From: Halorubellus sp. JP-L1
GTDB lineage: Archaea; Halobacteriota; Halobacteria; Halobacteriales; Natrialbaceae
Length of the DNA stretch: 64,000 bases
Direction: 5' to 3'
Assembly (NCBI RefSeq): GCF_011440375.1
Contig: NZ_JAAOIR010000001.1
Coordinates: 310,001 to 374,000 of the forward strand
In this document: piece after piece, positions 41,324-48,931 of the stretch
Numbering within the stretch: position 1 is the stretch's first letter
How the letters are laid out: each line of letters starts with the position of its first letter
Notes under the pieces: model-generated
Database searches by the model: none
Seen by the model: only the letters and a program-made list of their open reading frames with translations
What the model was told of the DNA's origin: nothing
Program-made: the position numbers and the translations under genes

Positions 41324-42438
41324 TCCGCGAGCACCTCGTTGATCGCGTCGACTGCGCGCTCGGTCTCGCTCTCGGTCCCGCAGGTGACGCGAATGCAGCC
41401 GGGAAGGCCGAAGCTCGTGCAGTCCCGGACGATGACGCCGCGTTCCTGGAGTTCGCTCGCGACGGCGCTGGCGCTCTCCGGGCCGCGGGCGTCGGCGACG
41501 TCGACGAGGACGAAGTTCCCCTGGCTCTCCCAGACCGGCGCGTCGAGTGCGTCACGCATATACTGTCGAGACCATCGAGCGGTCTCGACGCTCTGTTCGA
41601 CGTGCTCGTCGGCGTCGAGTGCGGCGAGGCCGGCGCGACACGCGAGTTCGCTCGCCGCAAAGGGTGTATTTACTCTCGCGTACGCGTCCGCCCATCCTCG
41701 CGGGACGACGGCGTACCCGAGGCGGACGCCGGCCAGCCCGAACGCCTTCGAGAACGTCCGCAGGACCGCGACGTCGTCGCGTTCGGCGAACGCGTGCTCG
41801 GTTGCGCCGTCGCCGCCGAGGAGCGAGACGCCGCTCTGGGTGTCGGCGTACTCGACGTACGCCTCGTCGACGACGACGAGCGTCTCCTCGTCGGTCCGGT
41901 CGGCGATCTCGACGACGTCACCGAGTTCGAACACGCCCCCCGTCGGGTTGTGCGGACTGGTGAGGTAGACGACGCGCTCGCCGTCGTACTGGTCGCAGAC
42001 GACGTCGGCGTCCTGCGCGAACTCGGGCCGAGAGAGCTCGTAGGACTCCACGTCGCCGTGGTGGAAGCGCGCGCTCATCCCGTAGTACGCGAAGCCGGGG
42101 TCCGGTACCAGGACGTCGTCGCCTGGGTCGAGCGCAGCGCGTGCGAGGTAGTCGAGCGCGCCGTCGCCGCCGTTGGCGAGCCAGATCTGCGCGGGCTCGA
42201 CGCCGTGGCGGTCGGCGATCGCGTCGGTGAGGTCGGTGTGCGCTGCCTTCGGGTACGACGCCGCGTGCTCGGCGGCGCGCTTGATCGCCGAGACGGCGTC
42301 GTCGGGCGGCCCGAATGGGTTCTCGTTGGACGCGAGCTTGACGAGGTCGCCGGGTTCCATGCCGAGGTCCCGTGCGACCTCCTCGATCCCGCGTCCGGCC
42401 TCGTAGGGGACGTGGGCGGAGAGGTCCCGTGGTTGCAT
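41320..42438 (-). CDS. hisC: Histidinol-phosphate aminotransferase
   Basis: 372 residues from ATG 42438 (MQPRDLSAHVPYEAGRG). A class I/II aminotransferase with HisC features: VKLASNENPFGPP, SYPKAAHTDLTDAIAD, PHNPTGGVF, VVVDEAYVEYA, and the PLP lysine Lys231 in TFSKAFGLAGVRLGYAV. GVIVRDCTSFGLPGCIRVTCGTESE is the usual C-terminal substrate-binding arm. It converts imidazole-acetol phosphate to L-histidinol phosphate using glutamate. It leads an operon with the AK6-like NTPase and the lipid synthase. A perfect palindrome CACTATAGTG (42525-42534) lies ~90 nt upstream and may hold promoter or operator function. Confidence 0.9.
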   Translation of the reverse strand: MQPRDLSAHVPYEAGRGIEEVARDLGMEPGDLVKLASNENPFGPPDDAVSAIKRAAEHAASYPKAAHTDLTDAIADRHGVEPAQIWLANGGDGALDYLARAALDPGDDVLVPDPGFAYYGMSARFHHGDVESYELSRPEFAQDADVVCDQYDGERVVYLTSPHNPTGGVFELGDVVEIADRTDEETLVVVDEAYVEYADTQSGVSLLGGDGATEHAFAERDDVAVLRTFSKAFGLAGVRLGYAVVPRGWADAYARVNTPFAASELACRAGLAALDADEHVEQSVETARWSRQYMRDALDAPVWESQGNFVLVDVADARGPESASAVASELQERGVIVRDCTSFGLPGCIRVTCGTESETERAVDAINEVLAE

Positions 42439-42690
42439 GCTCGGAACGGGGTTCCGGCGGCCCTTGAGCGTTGCCAAACCGACCATCGGGCGTCGAACCG
42501 GACAATAACGGTTGGGAATCCGACCACTATAGTGCCCGAGAACTGCCGGATAAATGGTAAGTCGCTATACGAAATTGGCGTCGGTGGGTGCAAGACCGGT
42601 TCCGTCCCTGACGTCCTCGCAAGGTGGCCGATACGACCTCGTTGGTGGCGTCGTCGCGTCCGCACTCGGACTCGCAGTCTCCCCGTCCCG

Positions 42691-43695
42691 TCACCTGTCG
42701 TCGCGGACGTCGTAGTGCTCGCCGAGTACCTCGACGGTCGTCTTGAACAGCCCCATGAAGATCGGACCGACGAAGAGCCCGATCGCGCCGAACAGGTACG
42801 TGCCGCCGGTGACGCCGACGAGGACGGTGGCGGTGTGCAGCCCCGACTCCTCCTCGATGACGTACGCGCGGAGGTAGTCGTCGGTGACCGCGACCGCCGT
42901 GAACCCCCACACGAAGACGAACCCCGCAGCGAGCACCTGGCCGTCGGCGAAGAGGTAGAGGATCGCACCGGCGAGGACGGGCGCGACGCCGATGATGGGG
43001 ACGATGGCGAGCACCATCATCGCGACCGTGAGGAGGCCGGCCCTGGGGACGCCGGTGACGAAGAGGCTGATGCCGGCGACGAACCCTTGGACGAACGCGA
43101 CGAGCACGTGGCCCTTGAGGACGGCCCACGTCGTGTCGTGGACGGAGTCGAACAGGACGTCGTTCACCTCGGCGTCGAGTGGACTCGTCTGCTGGAGCCA
43201 GTCGACGAGCGATTCGCCGTCCACGAGGAGGTAGTAGAGCACGAGCAGGAGGAGGAGGATGCCGACGACGGTATGGAAGCCAGTCTGGACGATGCCGGAC
43301 GCGCGATTCCTGAGGAATCCCGCCAGGCTGTCGCTCGCCGCGCTCAGCCACGACCCGAGCGGGATCGAGACGCCGACGGATCGTTCGAGCGTGCGCTCCA
43401 GGTCGTCGGGGCTGCGGAACTCGGCGACGAGCGCGGTGAGGTCGAGACTGCTCCCCACGAGCGCGTTCAGGGCGACACCGAAGGGAATCGCGACGAGGAC
43501 GACGACGAGCACGGTCAGGAGCCCGGCCGACGGTCGTTCCCCGACCCGGTCGGCGAGCCGGCGATGGACTGGGAGGAGGACGAACGCGAGGAGCCCGGTG
43601 AAGAGGAGCCAGCCGAGGAACGGCTGGATGATCAACCAGGTGGTCACGGCCAGTACAGCGACGAGCACCCAGGCAAACGCCGTCCGAGCGTCCAT
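42691..43695 (-). CDS. AI-2E family transporter (second of two)
   Basis: 334 residues with eight membrane segments. AFAWVLVAVLAVTTWLIIQPFLGWLLFTGLLAFVLLPVHRRLADR is the family's N-terminal pair, and VAMMVLAIVPIIGVAPVLAGAILYL...GFVFVWGFTAVAVTDDYLRAYVIEEESGLHTATVLVGVTGGTYLFGAIGLFVGPIFMG is the conserved C-terminal half. Unlike the copy at 28223-29506 it has no long acidic tail. Family members are exporters or Na+(Li+)/H+ antiporters. The gap to hisC (42439-42690) contains promoter-like sequence on both strands and no gene. Confidence 0.86.
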   Translation of the reverse strand: MDARTAFAWVLVAVLAVTTWLIIQPFLGWLLFTGLLAFVLLPVHRRLADRVGERPSAGLLTVLVVVLVAIPFGVALNALVGSSLDLTALVAEFRSPDDLERTLERSVGVSIPLGSWLSAASDSLAGFLRNRASGIVQTGFHTVVGILLLLLVLYYLLVDGESLVDWLQQTSPLDAEVNDVLFDSVHDTTWAVLKGHVLVAFVQGFVAGISLFVTGVPRAGLLTVAMMVLAIVPIIGVAPVLAGAILYLFADGQVLAAGFVFVWGFTAVAVTDDYLRAYVIEEESGLHTATVLVGVTGGTYLFGAIGLFVGPIFMGLFKTTVEVLGEHYDVRDDR

Positions 43696-43802
43696 GCAAG
43701 TCGTTGTCCGCGAAGGACGGAATGCGTTCAGCCGCCATGTGAAAGACGATCACGGAAAGAGGGTCGGGACTGAGCCGTCTCTGGCGGGTATCGGAGCGGG
43801 TG

Positions 43803-45086
43803 TTACCCGAGGTCGGCGACGCGAGCGCGTGCCCGCTCGACGACGCTCGGTCGGGCGCTCAGTCGGACCGTCACGGTGGACCCGTACTCGACGGCGTCGA
43901 CGCTCGCGTGGTCGTGCAGCCAGGAGAGCAGTCGGTGGCCGTCGCCGTCGTTCGGGAGCGAAAGCGTCGCGGTCTCGGTCGGGAGCGCCTCCCGGACGCG
44001 TTCCTCGAGCCGTTCGACGCCGGTGCCCTCGAGTGCGCTGACCGCGACGACGTCGTCGACGAACTCGGCGAGTGTGTCTCGTCGCTCCGCGCTGGCGGTC
44101 TGGCCGTCGACGGCGTCGACCTTGTTCAGGACGCCGACGACGGGGCCCTCGGTGTCACCCATGGCGTCGACGGACGTCGAGACCTTCTCGCGGAGGCGCT
44201 CCGGGTCGTCGGTCGCGTCGACGACGAGTAGCGTGACGTCCGCGCTCGCGGCCTCGTCTATCGTCGCGCTGAAGGACTCGACGAGGTCGTGGGGGAGCGC
44301 GTCCACGAACCCGACGGTGTCCGTGTACGCGACGTCCAGGTCGTCGAGCGTCCCCTGGCGCGTGATGGTCTCCAGCGTGACGAACAGTCGATCCTCGATG
44401 GGCGTCGAGTCGGTGAGGTCCGCGTGCTCGGCGTCGGCGTCCGCGAGCGACAGGTCGTCGGCGAGCCGATGGAGGAGCGTCGTCTTCCCGGCGTTCGTGT
44501 ACCCCGCGATTGCGACGAGGCCGAGGCCGCTCGCGCGCCGGGATTCGCGGCGTTCCGCGGCGCGCTCCGCGATATCGGCGAGCTGGTTCTCGATGCGGTC
44601 GATGCGGGCCTCGACGTCGAGGATGGGGTTGCCCTTCTCGACGGCCTTCGACAGTTGCGATACCTTCGTGATGCGTCTGAGTCGCGGCAGCACGTACGAG
44701 AGCCGCGCGGCCTCCACCTGGAGCGCGGCGCGTTCGTCGCCGGTGCCGTCGGCGAACACGTCGAGGACGAGTCGGTACCGGTCGACTGGCTCGACGCCGT
44801 CGGGGAGGAGGTCGACGAGGTCGGCGTACTGGCCGGGGTCGAGGCCGCCGTCGAAGACGACGACGTCGACGCCGAGGTCGCGAGCGCGCTCGGCGAGTGC
44901 TTCGGCCTTTCCACGGCCGATCCAGGTCCCGGGGTCCTCGCGGCGCCGCTGGGTGACCGCGTCGGCGACCGCGAACCCCGCGGCTTCCGCTAAGCGCGTT
45001 ATCTCGGTCGGGTCCGGTCGGTCCGTCTCGCTTCGCGCGACGACGATCGCTTCGCTACCGTCGAGTCGTGAGTGTGATTCTTGCAT
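43803..45086 (-). CDS. hflX: GTPase HflX (full-length)
   Basis: 427 residues. N-terminal HflX domain (GTWIGRGKAEALAERARDLGVDVVVFDGGLDPGQ), an alpha-helical linker (LQVEAARLSYVLPRLRRITKVSQLSKAVEKGNPI), then the G domain: P-loop GYTNAGKT (195-202), DTVGF (256-260) and NKVD (321-324). The C-terminal domain ends SARPSVVERARARVADLG. HflX binds the large ribosomal subunit near the peptidyl-transferase centre and splits stalled ribosomes. A second copy is cut by the left edge of the window. It is preceded by a ~215-nt gap and appears monocistronic. Confidence 0.92.
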   Translation of the reverse strand: MQESHSRLDGSEAIVVARSETDRPDPTEITRLAEAAGFAVADAVTQRRREDPGTWIGRGKAEALAERARDLGVDVVVFDGGLDPGQYADLVDLLPDGVEPVDRYRLVLDVFADGTGDERAALQVEAARLSYVLPRLRRITKVSQLSKAVEKGNPILDVEARIDRIENQLADIAERAAERRESRRASGLGLVAIAGYTNAGKTTLLHRLADDLSLADADAEHADLTDSTPIEDRLFVTLETITRQGTLDDLDVAYTDTVGFVDALPHDLVESFSATIDEAASADVTLLVVDATDDPERLREKVSTSVDAMGDTEGPVVGVLNKVDAVDGQTASAERRDTLAEFVDDVVAVSALEGTGVERLEERVREALPTETATLSLPNDGDGHRLLSWLHDHASVDAVEYGSTVTVRLSARPSVVERARARVADLG

Positions 45087-45300
45087 ACGTCGGTTTCGAC
45101 CGTCGCGTCGACGCGGGCGGGTCGCGTCGCATACGAGCGGTCCGTGGGCGGTCCAGTGGCGATACCGGGAGTCGGTGCCGCCGGGGGCCGGCCCGCGCTC
45201 GGTCCCCGGTCAGCGGGGACGAGAAAGGAGCGTCATGCCATAGCGTGCGCCGCCACCCGTCTTAGTCCTATGGTCGCCTTGGGAGGACCTCCCACGGACA

Positions 45301-46962
45301 TCAGAGTCGTTCGTGGACGTGCTCGGCGCACTTGAGCGCGAGCGCGGCGATGGTGAGCGTCGGGTTGAGCGCGCCGCCGTGGACGAACGTCGAGGAGGAC
45401 GCTATCGAGAGGTTCCGGTGGTCGTGCGTGCGCAACTGGGGGTCGACGACGCCGGCTTCGGGATCGTCGCTCATCCGCGTCGTCCCCATGTGGTGGAAGG
45501 CGGGGCCGGTGTTCTCGGGGCCGACGGTCCACTCGACGCTCGCGCCGAGTTCGTCGAGGATATCGCGCTGTTTCTCGTTGGCGGCCCGAATGGTGCTTCG
45601 TGCGCGGTCGCCGATCGACCAGTGGACGTCCGGGACGGGGTTGCCGTGGTCGTCCGTGGTCGAGGAGTCGAGTCCGACGTAGTTGTCCTTGCGAGGGGGT
45701 TGCGCGGCGAGCCCGCCCATCGCGATGGCGTTCCCGTAGCTCGCTCGCAACTCCTCGAGGAGGTCGTCGCCGAACGAGTCCGCGCCGAGCGCGAGTTCGA
45801 CCGGGCTGGGGCCGGCGTAGTTCAGGAATTCGAGCTTGAACGGGCCGCGGTCCGCGTCGGCGTCGTCGTAGAACTGGTGGGTCTCGCTCGTCAGGAACCC
45901 GACGTGGTTCTGTCTGGTGGGTTCGTCGAGCGTCCCGCCCATCCCCGCGAACAGGTGCTCGTGGAAGTACTTCCCGACGAGTCCCGATGTGTTCGCGAGC
46001 CCTCGCGGATACCGCTCGCTCGCGGAGAGTAGGAGGAGGCGCGGTATCTCGACGCCGCCGGCGGCGAGAACGAACTCGCGGGCTTCCTGACGGTGCTCCT
46101 CGCCGTCGGGCGTCGCATACACGGCCGCGGTCACGGCGTCACCGCCGCTGTCGTGTTCGAGACGCTGGACGGGCGCGTGGTCGACGACGCGCGCCCCCAC
46201 CTCCGCGGCGCGTTCGACGTGCACGGTGGCGTCGTACTTCGCGCCGCTCGGGCAGACCGGCTTGCACGTCCCCCACCCCTGGCAGGCCGGTCGGCCGTCC
46301 CGCGTCTCGGAGTTCCGCGCGTTCGGCACCGTGTGCATCGCGACTTCGAGCGCGTCGCAGGCCTCGGCGAACAGCGAGTCCGAGTACGACGGCGGGAACC
46401 CCGGCATCGGGTACGGGTCCTCGCGTGGCGGCGCGAACGGGTTGTCGCCCGCGGTCCCGGCGACGCCGAGTTCGTCCTCGGCGGTCGCGTAGTACGGCCG
46501 CAGGTCGTCGTACGCGATCGGCCACGGGTCGACGCCGGCGGCGCGCGCGTGTTCGTCGAAGTCGCGCTCGTGGAGGCGGAACACCATCCCCTGCCAGTGC
46601 AACGTCGACCCGCCAACGCCCTTCACGCGCGCCGCGTTCAGCGGGTACCCCTTCTCGCCACTCGACGTGTACGCGTCGCGCTCCCCGCCCATCTCCCAGA
46701 CCTCGTCCGGGTGATAGCTCGGCCGGATGGCGCGCTCGACCTGGGCGACGCGGTCCGCCGGGTCGAACCGCGGCCCGGCTTCGAGGACCACGACGTCGTG
46801 GCCGGCACTCGCCAGGCGGTCGGCGACGAGGCCACCCGCCGGGCCCGCGCCGACGACGCAGACGTCCACGCGCTCGCTCGCACGCCGATCCCGACCGTCG
46901 CCCACCCCGCCGTCGTCCACGTCGCCGGTCCCTGCGCCATCGCCGCTCGACGCCGGACTCAT
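45301..46962 (-). CDS. GMC-family oxidoreductase (gluconate 2-dehydrogenase-like large subunit)
   Basis: 553 residues, ATG 46962 overlapping the stop of the upstream gene (ATGA). The FAD-binding start is VDVCVVGAGPAGGLVADRLASAGHDVVVLEAGPRF (~35-70). VKGVGGSTLHWQGMVFRLHERDFDEHARAAGVDPWPI is the GMC signature, and the C-terminus has the catalytic HHMGTTRMSDDPEAGVVDPQL and NLSIASSSTFVHGGALNPTLTIAALALK. A CQGWGTCKPVCPSGAKYDA cysteine cluster is typical of membrane-linked gluconate/choline-type dehydrogenases. With the small Tat-exported subunit it may form a surface dehydrogenase. The pair lies behind a DtxR-type operator. Confidence 0.88.
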   Translation of the reverse strand: MSPASSGDGAGTGDVDDGGVGDGRDRRASERVDVCVVGAGPAGGLVADRLASAGHDVVVLEAGPRFDPADRVAQVERAIRPSYHPDEVWEMGGERDAYTSSGEKGYPLNAARVKGVGGSTLHWQGMVFRLHERDFDEHARAAGVDPWPIAYDDLRPYYATAEDELGVAGTAGDNPFAPPREDPYPMPGFPPSYSDSLFAEACDALEVAMHTVPNARNSETRDGRPACQGWGTCKPVCPSGAKYDATVHVERAAEVGARVVDHAPVQRLEHDSGGDAVTAAVYATPDGEEHRQEAREFVLAAGGVEIPRLLLLSASERYPRGLANTSGLVGKYFHEHLFAGMGGTLDEPTRQNHVGFLTSETHQFYDDADADRGPFKLEFLNYAGPSPVELALGADSFGDDLLEELRASYGNAIAMGGLAAQPPRKDNYVGLDSSTTDDHGNPVPDVHWSIGDRARSTIRAANEKQRDILDELGASVEWTVGPENTGPAFHHMGTTRMSDDPEAGVVDPQLRTHDHRNLSIASSSTFVHGGALNPTLTIAALALKCAEHVHERL

Positions 46963-47558
46963 GCGTCCTCCCCACCAGCGAACTCGCTCTGTCGGGTCGA
47001 GTCGCCACCGCCTTCGAGTTCCTGCGACCGATTCGGGCCGCGCTGGTAGCTGTCGGTACCGCCGGGGTACCCCTGGGGGTTCTCGACGCCGACGAGTGCG
47101 CCGCCGGTATCGGTCGTGTACAGCGCGTACAGGAGTTCGTTCACGAGGTAGAACCGGACGCGCTCGGCGGGAACGCCCTCGGGGTCGGGGTCCTCGACGT
47201 CCACGCCCATCTCGTGGAGGACGGTCTCGGCCGTCTCCGGCCCGAGGTCGACGTACGCCGCGTCCCGCCACTCGCGCGCGTAGTCGTCGAGCGCGGCTAC
47301 GGCGTCGGCCATCCCCGCGCGGTACGCGTCGTCGTCCTCGCTTCGCGTGAGCGCGTACGTGCGGACGAACGACTCGACGTTCTCCACGTCGCTCGGGTAG
47401 ACAGCGCGGCCGACCGCGATCGTCGTCGCGAGCGCGTGCTCGTCGAACTCGGGCGGATCCGCGTCCTCGCCCATCCAGCGGTCCGCGACGACGCTCGCGC
47501 CGACGGCGACGCCTGCGGCCGCGAGCGCCCCCATCGCGTCCCGGCGCGTCAACTCCAT
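46959..47558 (-). CDS. Gluconate 2-dehydrogenase subunit 3-like protein with Tat signal
   Basis: 199 residues from ATG 47558 (a GTG two codons earlier is possible). MELTRRDAMGALAAAGVAVGASVVA is a twin-arginine type signal. The mature part (ATTIAVGRAVYPSDVENVESFVRTYAL...) follows the small-subunit family of membrane-bound gluconate dehydrogenases. It overlaps the GMC gene by 4 nt and is the first gene of the pair, so it fixes the operon's promoter: an AT-rich TTTTTAGG segment and a palindromic TTAGGC-AA-GCCTAA lie 12-25 nt before the ATG. The partnership with the GMC enzyme is supported by family and by gene order. Confidence 0.8.
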   Translation of the reverse strand: MELTRRDAMGALAAAGVAVGASVVADRWMGEDADPPEFDEHALATTIAVGRAVYPSDVENVESFVRTYALTRSEDDDAYRAGMADAVAALDDYAREWRDAAYVDLGPETAETVLHEMGVDVEDPDPEGVPAERVRFYLVNELLYALYTTDTGGALVGVENPQGYPGGTDSYQRGPNRSQELEGGGDSTRQSEFAGGEDA

Positions 47559-47569
47559 GTTCACCCGTC

Positions 47570-47583
47570 TTAGGCAAGCCTAA
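47570..47583. promoter_or_regulatory. DtxR/IdeR-type metal-responsive operator before the dehydrogenase operon
   Basis: TTAGGCAAGCCTAA has perfect 6-bp arms (TTAGGC/GCCTAA) around a 2-bp centre. It matches the core of DtxR/IdeR/SirR operators (TTAGG-type half-sites), which haloarchaea use in iron- and manganese-dependent repression. It begins 12 nt upstream of the ATG at 47558 and covers the position expected for TATA box and transcription start, which suits repression. The regulator gene is not in the window. Confidence 0.6.
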
Positions 47584-47641
47584 AAACTTGAGTCTTGCCA
47601 CTCGCGGTCGCCGACTCGCACGCAACGACCGAGGCGGCCGG

Positions 47642-48382
47642 TCAGGCGCCGGGGACCGAGACGGTGTGTTCGAGCGCGCCGACGCCCTCGACCTCCACGC
47701 GGACAGCGTCGCCGTCCTCGAGACGGCCGACGCCCGCGGGCGTGCCGGTCGCGACGACGTCGCCCGGTTCGAGCGTGAGGTACGTCGTGATCTCCGCGAG
47801 CAGTTCCGGCACGGAGAACACCATCTGGTCGAGCGAGCCGTCCTGCTTGCGGTCGCCGTTCAGGTACGAACGAACGTACGCGTCGTCGGGGACTTCGTCC
47901 GGCGTCGCGACGACGGGGCCGATGGGGGCGGCGCCGTCGAACGCCTTCCCTCGCACCCAGTTCGTCTCCTCGCGCTGGTCGTCGCGGTTCGAGAGGTCGT
48001 TCACGCACGTGAACCCGGCGACGGCGTCCATCGCCGAGTCGACGTCGAGATGGCTCGCTTGTTCGCCGACGACGACGCCGAGTTCGGCCTCGAAGTCCAG
48101 TCGGTCCTTCCCCGCGGGCAGCCGCACGTCGCTCCCGTGGCTCGCCACCGCGTTCGGCGGTTTGAGGAAGAGCAGCGGACGGTCGGGGACGTCGCTGTCC
48201 ATCTCGTCGGCGTGCTCGACGTAGTTCCGGCCGACGCAGACGACCTTCGACGGCTCGGTCGGCGCGAGGACGTCGACGGCCTCTCGGTCGTAGCGCTGGT
48301 CGGCGAACGAGACGGTGCCGTCGTCGTGCCAGGTCCCGCGACGGATTGCGCCTGCGGGATCGCGGAATCGAACGTGCTTCAT
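47642..48382 (-). CDS. Fumarylacetoacetate hydrolase-family protein
   Basis: 246 residues. KVVCVGRNYVEHADEMDSDVPDRPLLFLKPPNAV is the FAH family opening, and DFEAELGVVVGEQASHLD carries the metal-binding Glu residues with VNDLSNRDDQREETNWVRGKAFDG in the centre. GDVVATGTPAGVGRLEDGDAVRVEVEGVG is the C-terminal signature. Such enzymes hydrolyse C-C bonds (acylpyruvates, fumarylpyruvate) or act as oxaloacetate decarboxylase or tautomerase. No aromatic degradation genes adjoin, so the substrate is open. Monocistronic, between the dehydrogenase operon and tRNA-Glu. Confidence 0.88.
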   Translation of the reverse strand: MKHVRFRDPAGAIRRGTWHDDGTVSFADQRYDREAVDVLAPTEPSKVVCVGRNYVEHADEMDSDVPDRPLLFLKPPNAVASHGSDVRLPAGKDRLDFEAELGVVVGEQASHLDVDSAMDAVAGFTCVNDLSNRDDQREETNWVRGKAFDGAAPIGPVVATPDEVPDDAYVRSYLNGDRKQDGSLDQMVFSVPELLAEITTYLTLEPGDVVATGTPAGVGRLEDGDAVRVEVEGVGALEHTVSVPGA

Positions 48383-48544
48383 ACGCCATCCGTCGGGCGT
48401 CGCCGTCGTAGGCGTTCCGGAAGAAGCGAATCCTCGCCCGGTCGACGGCCGCGACGCCGGTCGTCGACGAGCGGCGTTCCGGTCGCTGTCGTGCGAACTG
48501 TTCTCGGGGACGACGCGGGGGCGCGGCGGTACAGAACGAAACCC

Positions 48545-48550
48545 TTTAAT
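48545..48550 (+). promoter_or_regulatory. TATA-like box of tRNA-Glu
   Basis: TTTAAT at 48545-48550 is about 28-33 nt before the mature 5' end of the tRNA, giving a transcript start close to the acceptor stem. Confidence 0.55.
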
Positions 48551-48577
48551 TTTGGCCACCGGAATAGCCAGATACGC

Positions 48578-48652
48578 GCTCCGTTGGTGTAGTCCGGCCA
48601 ATCATTTCGGCCTTTCGAGCCGATGACCTGGGTTCAAATCCCAGACGGAGCA
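48578..48652 (+). tRNA. tRNA-Glu (anticodon TTC)
   Basis: 75 nt folding as a cloverleaf. Acceptor GCTCCGT (48578-48584) pairs with ACGGAGC (48645-48651), with A48652 as discriminator. The anticodon arm is TCGGC-CTTTCGA-GCCGA, anticodon TTC reading GAA. The T arm is TGGGT-TCAAATC-CCA type with the TTCAAAT loop. No intron and no encoded CCA are visible. It sits alone between the FAH gene and nhaC, and is followed immediately by a large hairpin. Confidence 0.95.
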
Positions 48653-48706
48653 TTCTACGGCGGACAACGACGACGAGCATAGCGAGTCGCCCGTCCGCCG
48701 TAGAAT
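48652..48706 (+). other. Large perfect hairpin directly abutting the 3' end of tRNA-Glu
   Basis: ATTCTACGGCGGAC (48652-48665) is the exact reverse complement of GTCCGCCGTAGAAT (48693-48706). The 27-nt loop between them contains weaker complementarity (GACGAG / CTCG-like). The first stem base is the discriminator base of the tRNA. It may act as a terminator or assist tRNA 3' processing. No T run follows. Confidence 0.7.
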
Positions 48707-48902
48707 CTGTACTGGATTTGAGCCCTCCCTATCGCTCGGATTGGAGGCTGCACTGTGGGGCCGGTTCGCCGCGTGATGCTATCGGACGGTTGCTCGGGGA
48801 TGTGAGTGTTCGCCGGAAAGCAGCAGCTGGGGCCTGCTTGAGAGTCAGTAGCGTGTGTTCAGGCACCACACTACATGCTCATTGCGCATAAAATCGTGCT
48901 AC

Positions 48903-48909
48903 TTAATAA
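48903..48909 (+). promoter_or_regulatory. TATA box of the NhaC gene
   Basis: TTAATAA at 48903-48909, centred 26 nt upstream of GTG 48932, in a markedly AT-rich local stretch. It supports a leaderless message starting at that GTG and argues against the longer frame from 48875. Confidence 0.55.
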
Positions 48910-48931
48910 CTTCGGGTTATTTGTTCTGGGT

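Noticed and set aside
39400-43773. A 1457-codon open frame on the plus strand
   Set aside because: It runs antisense to MBF1, phosphatidyltransferase, AK6-like, hisC and AI-2E genes, all with clear motifs. Long antisense frames are a by-product of high GC content.
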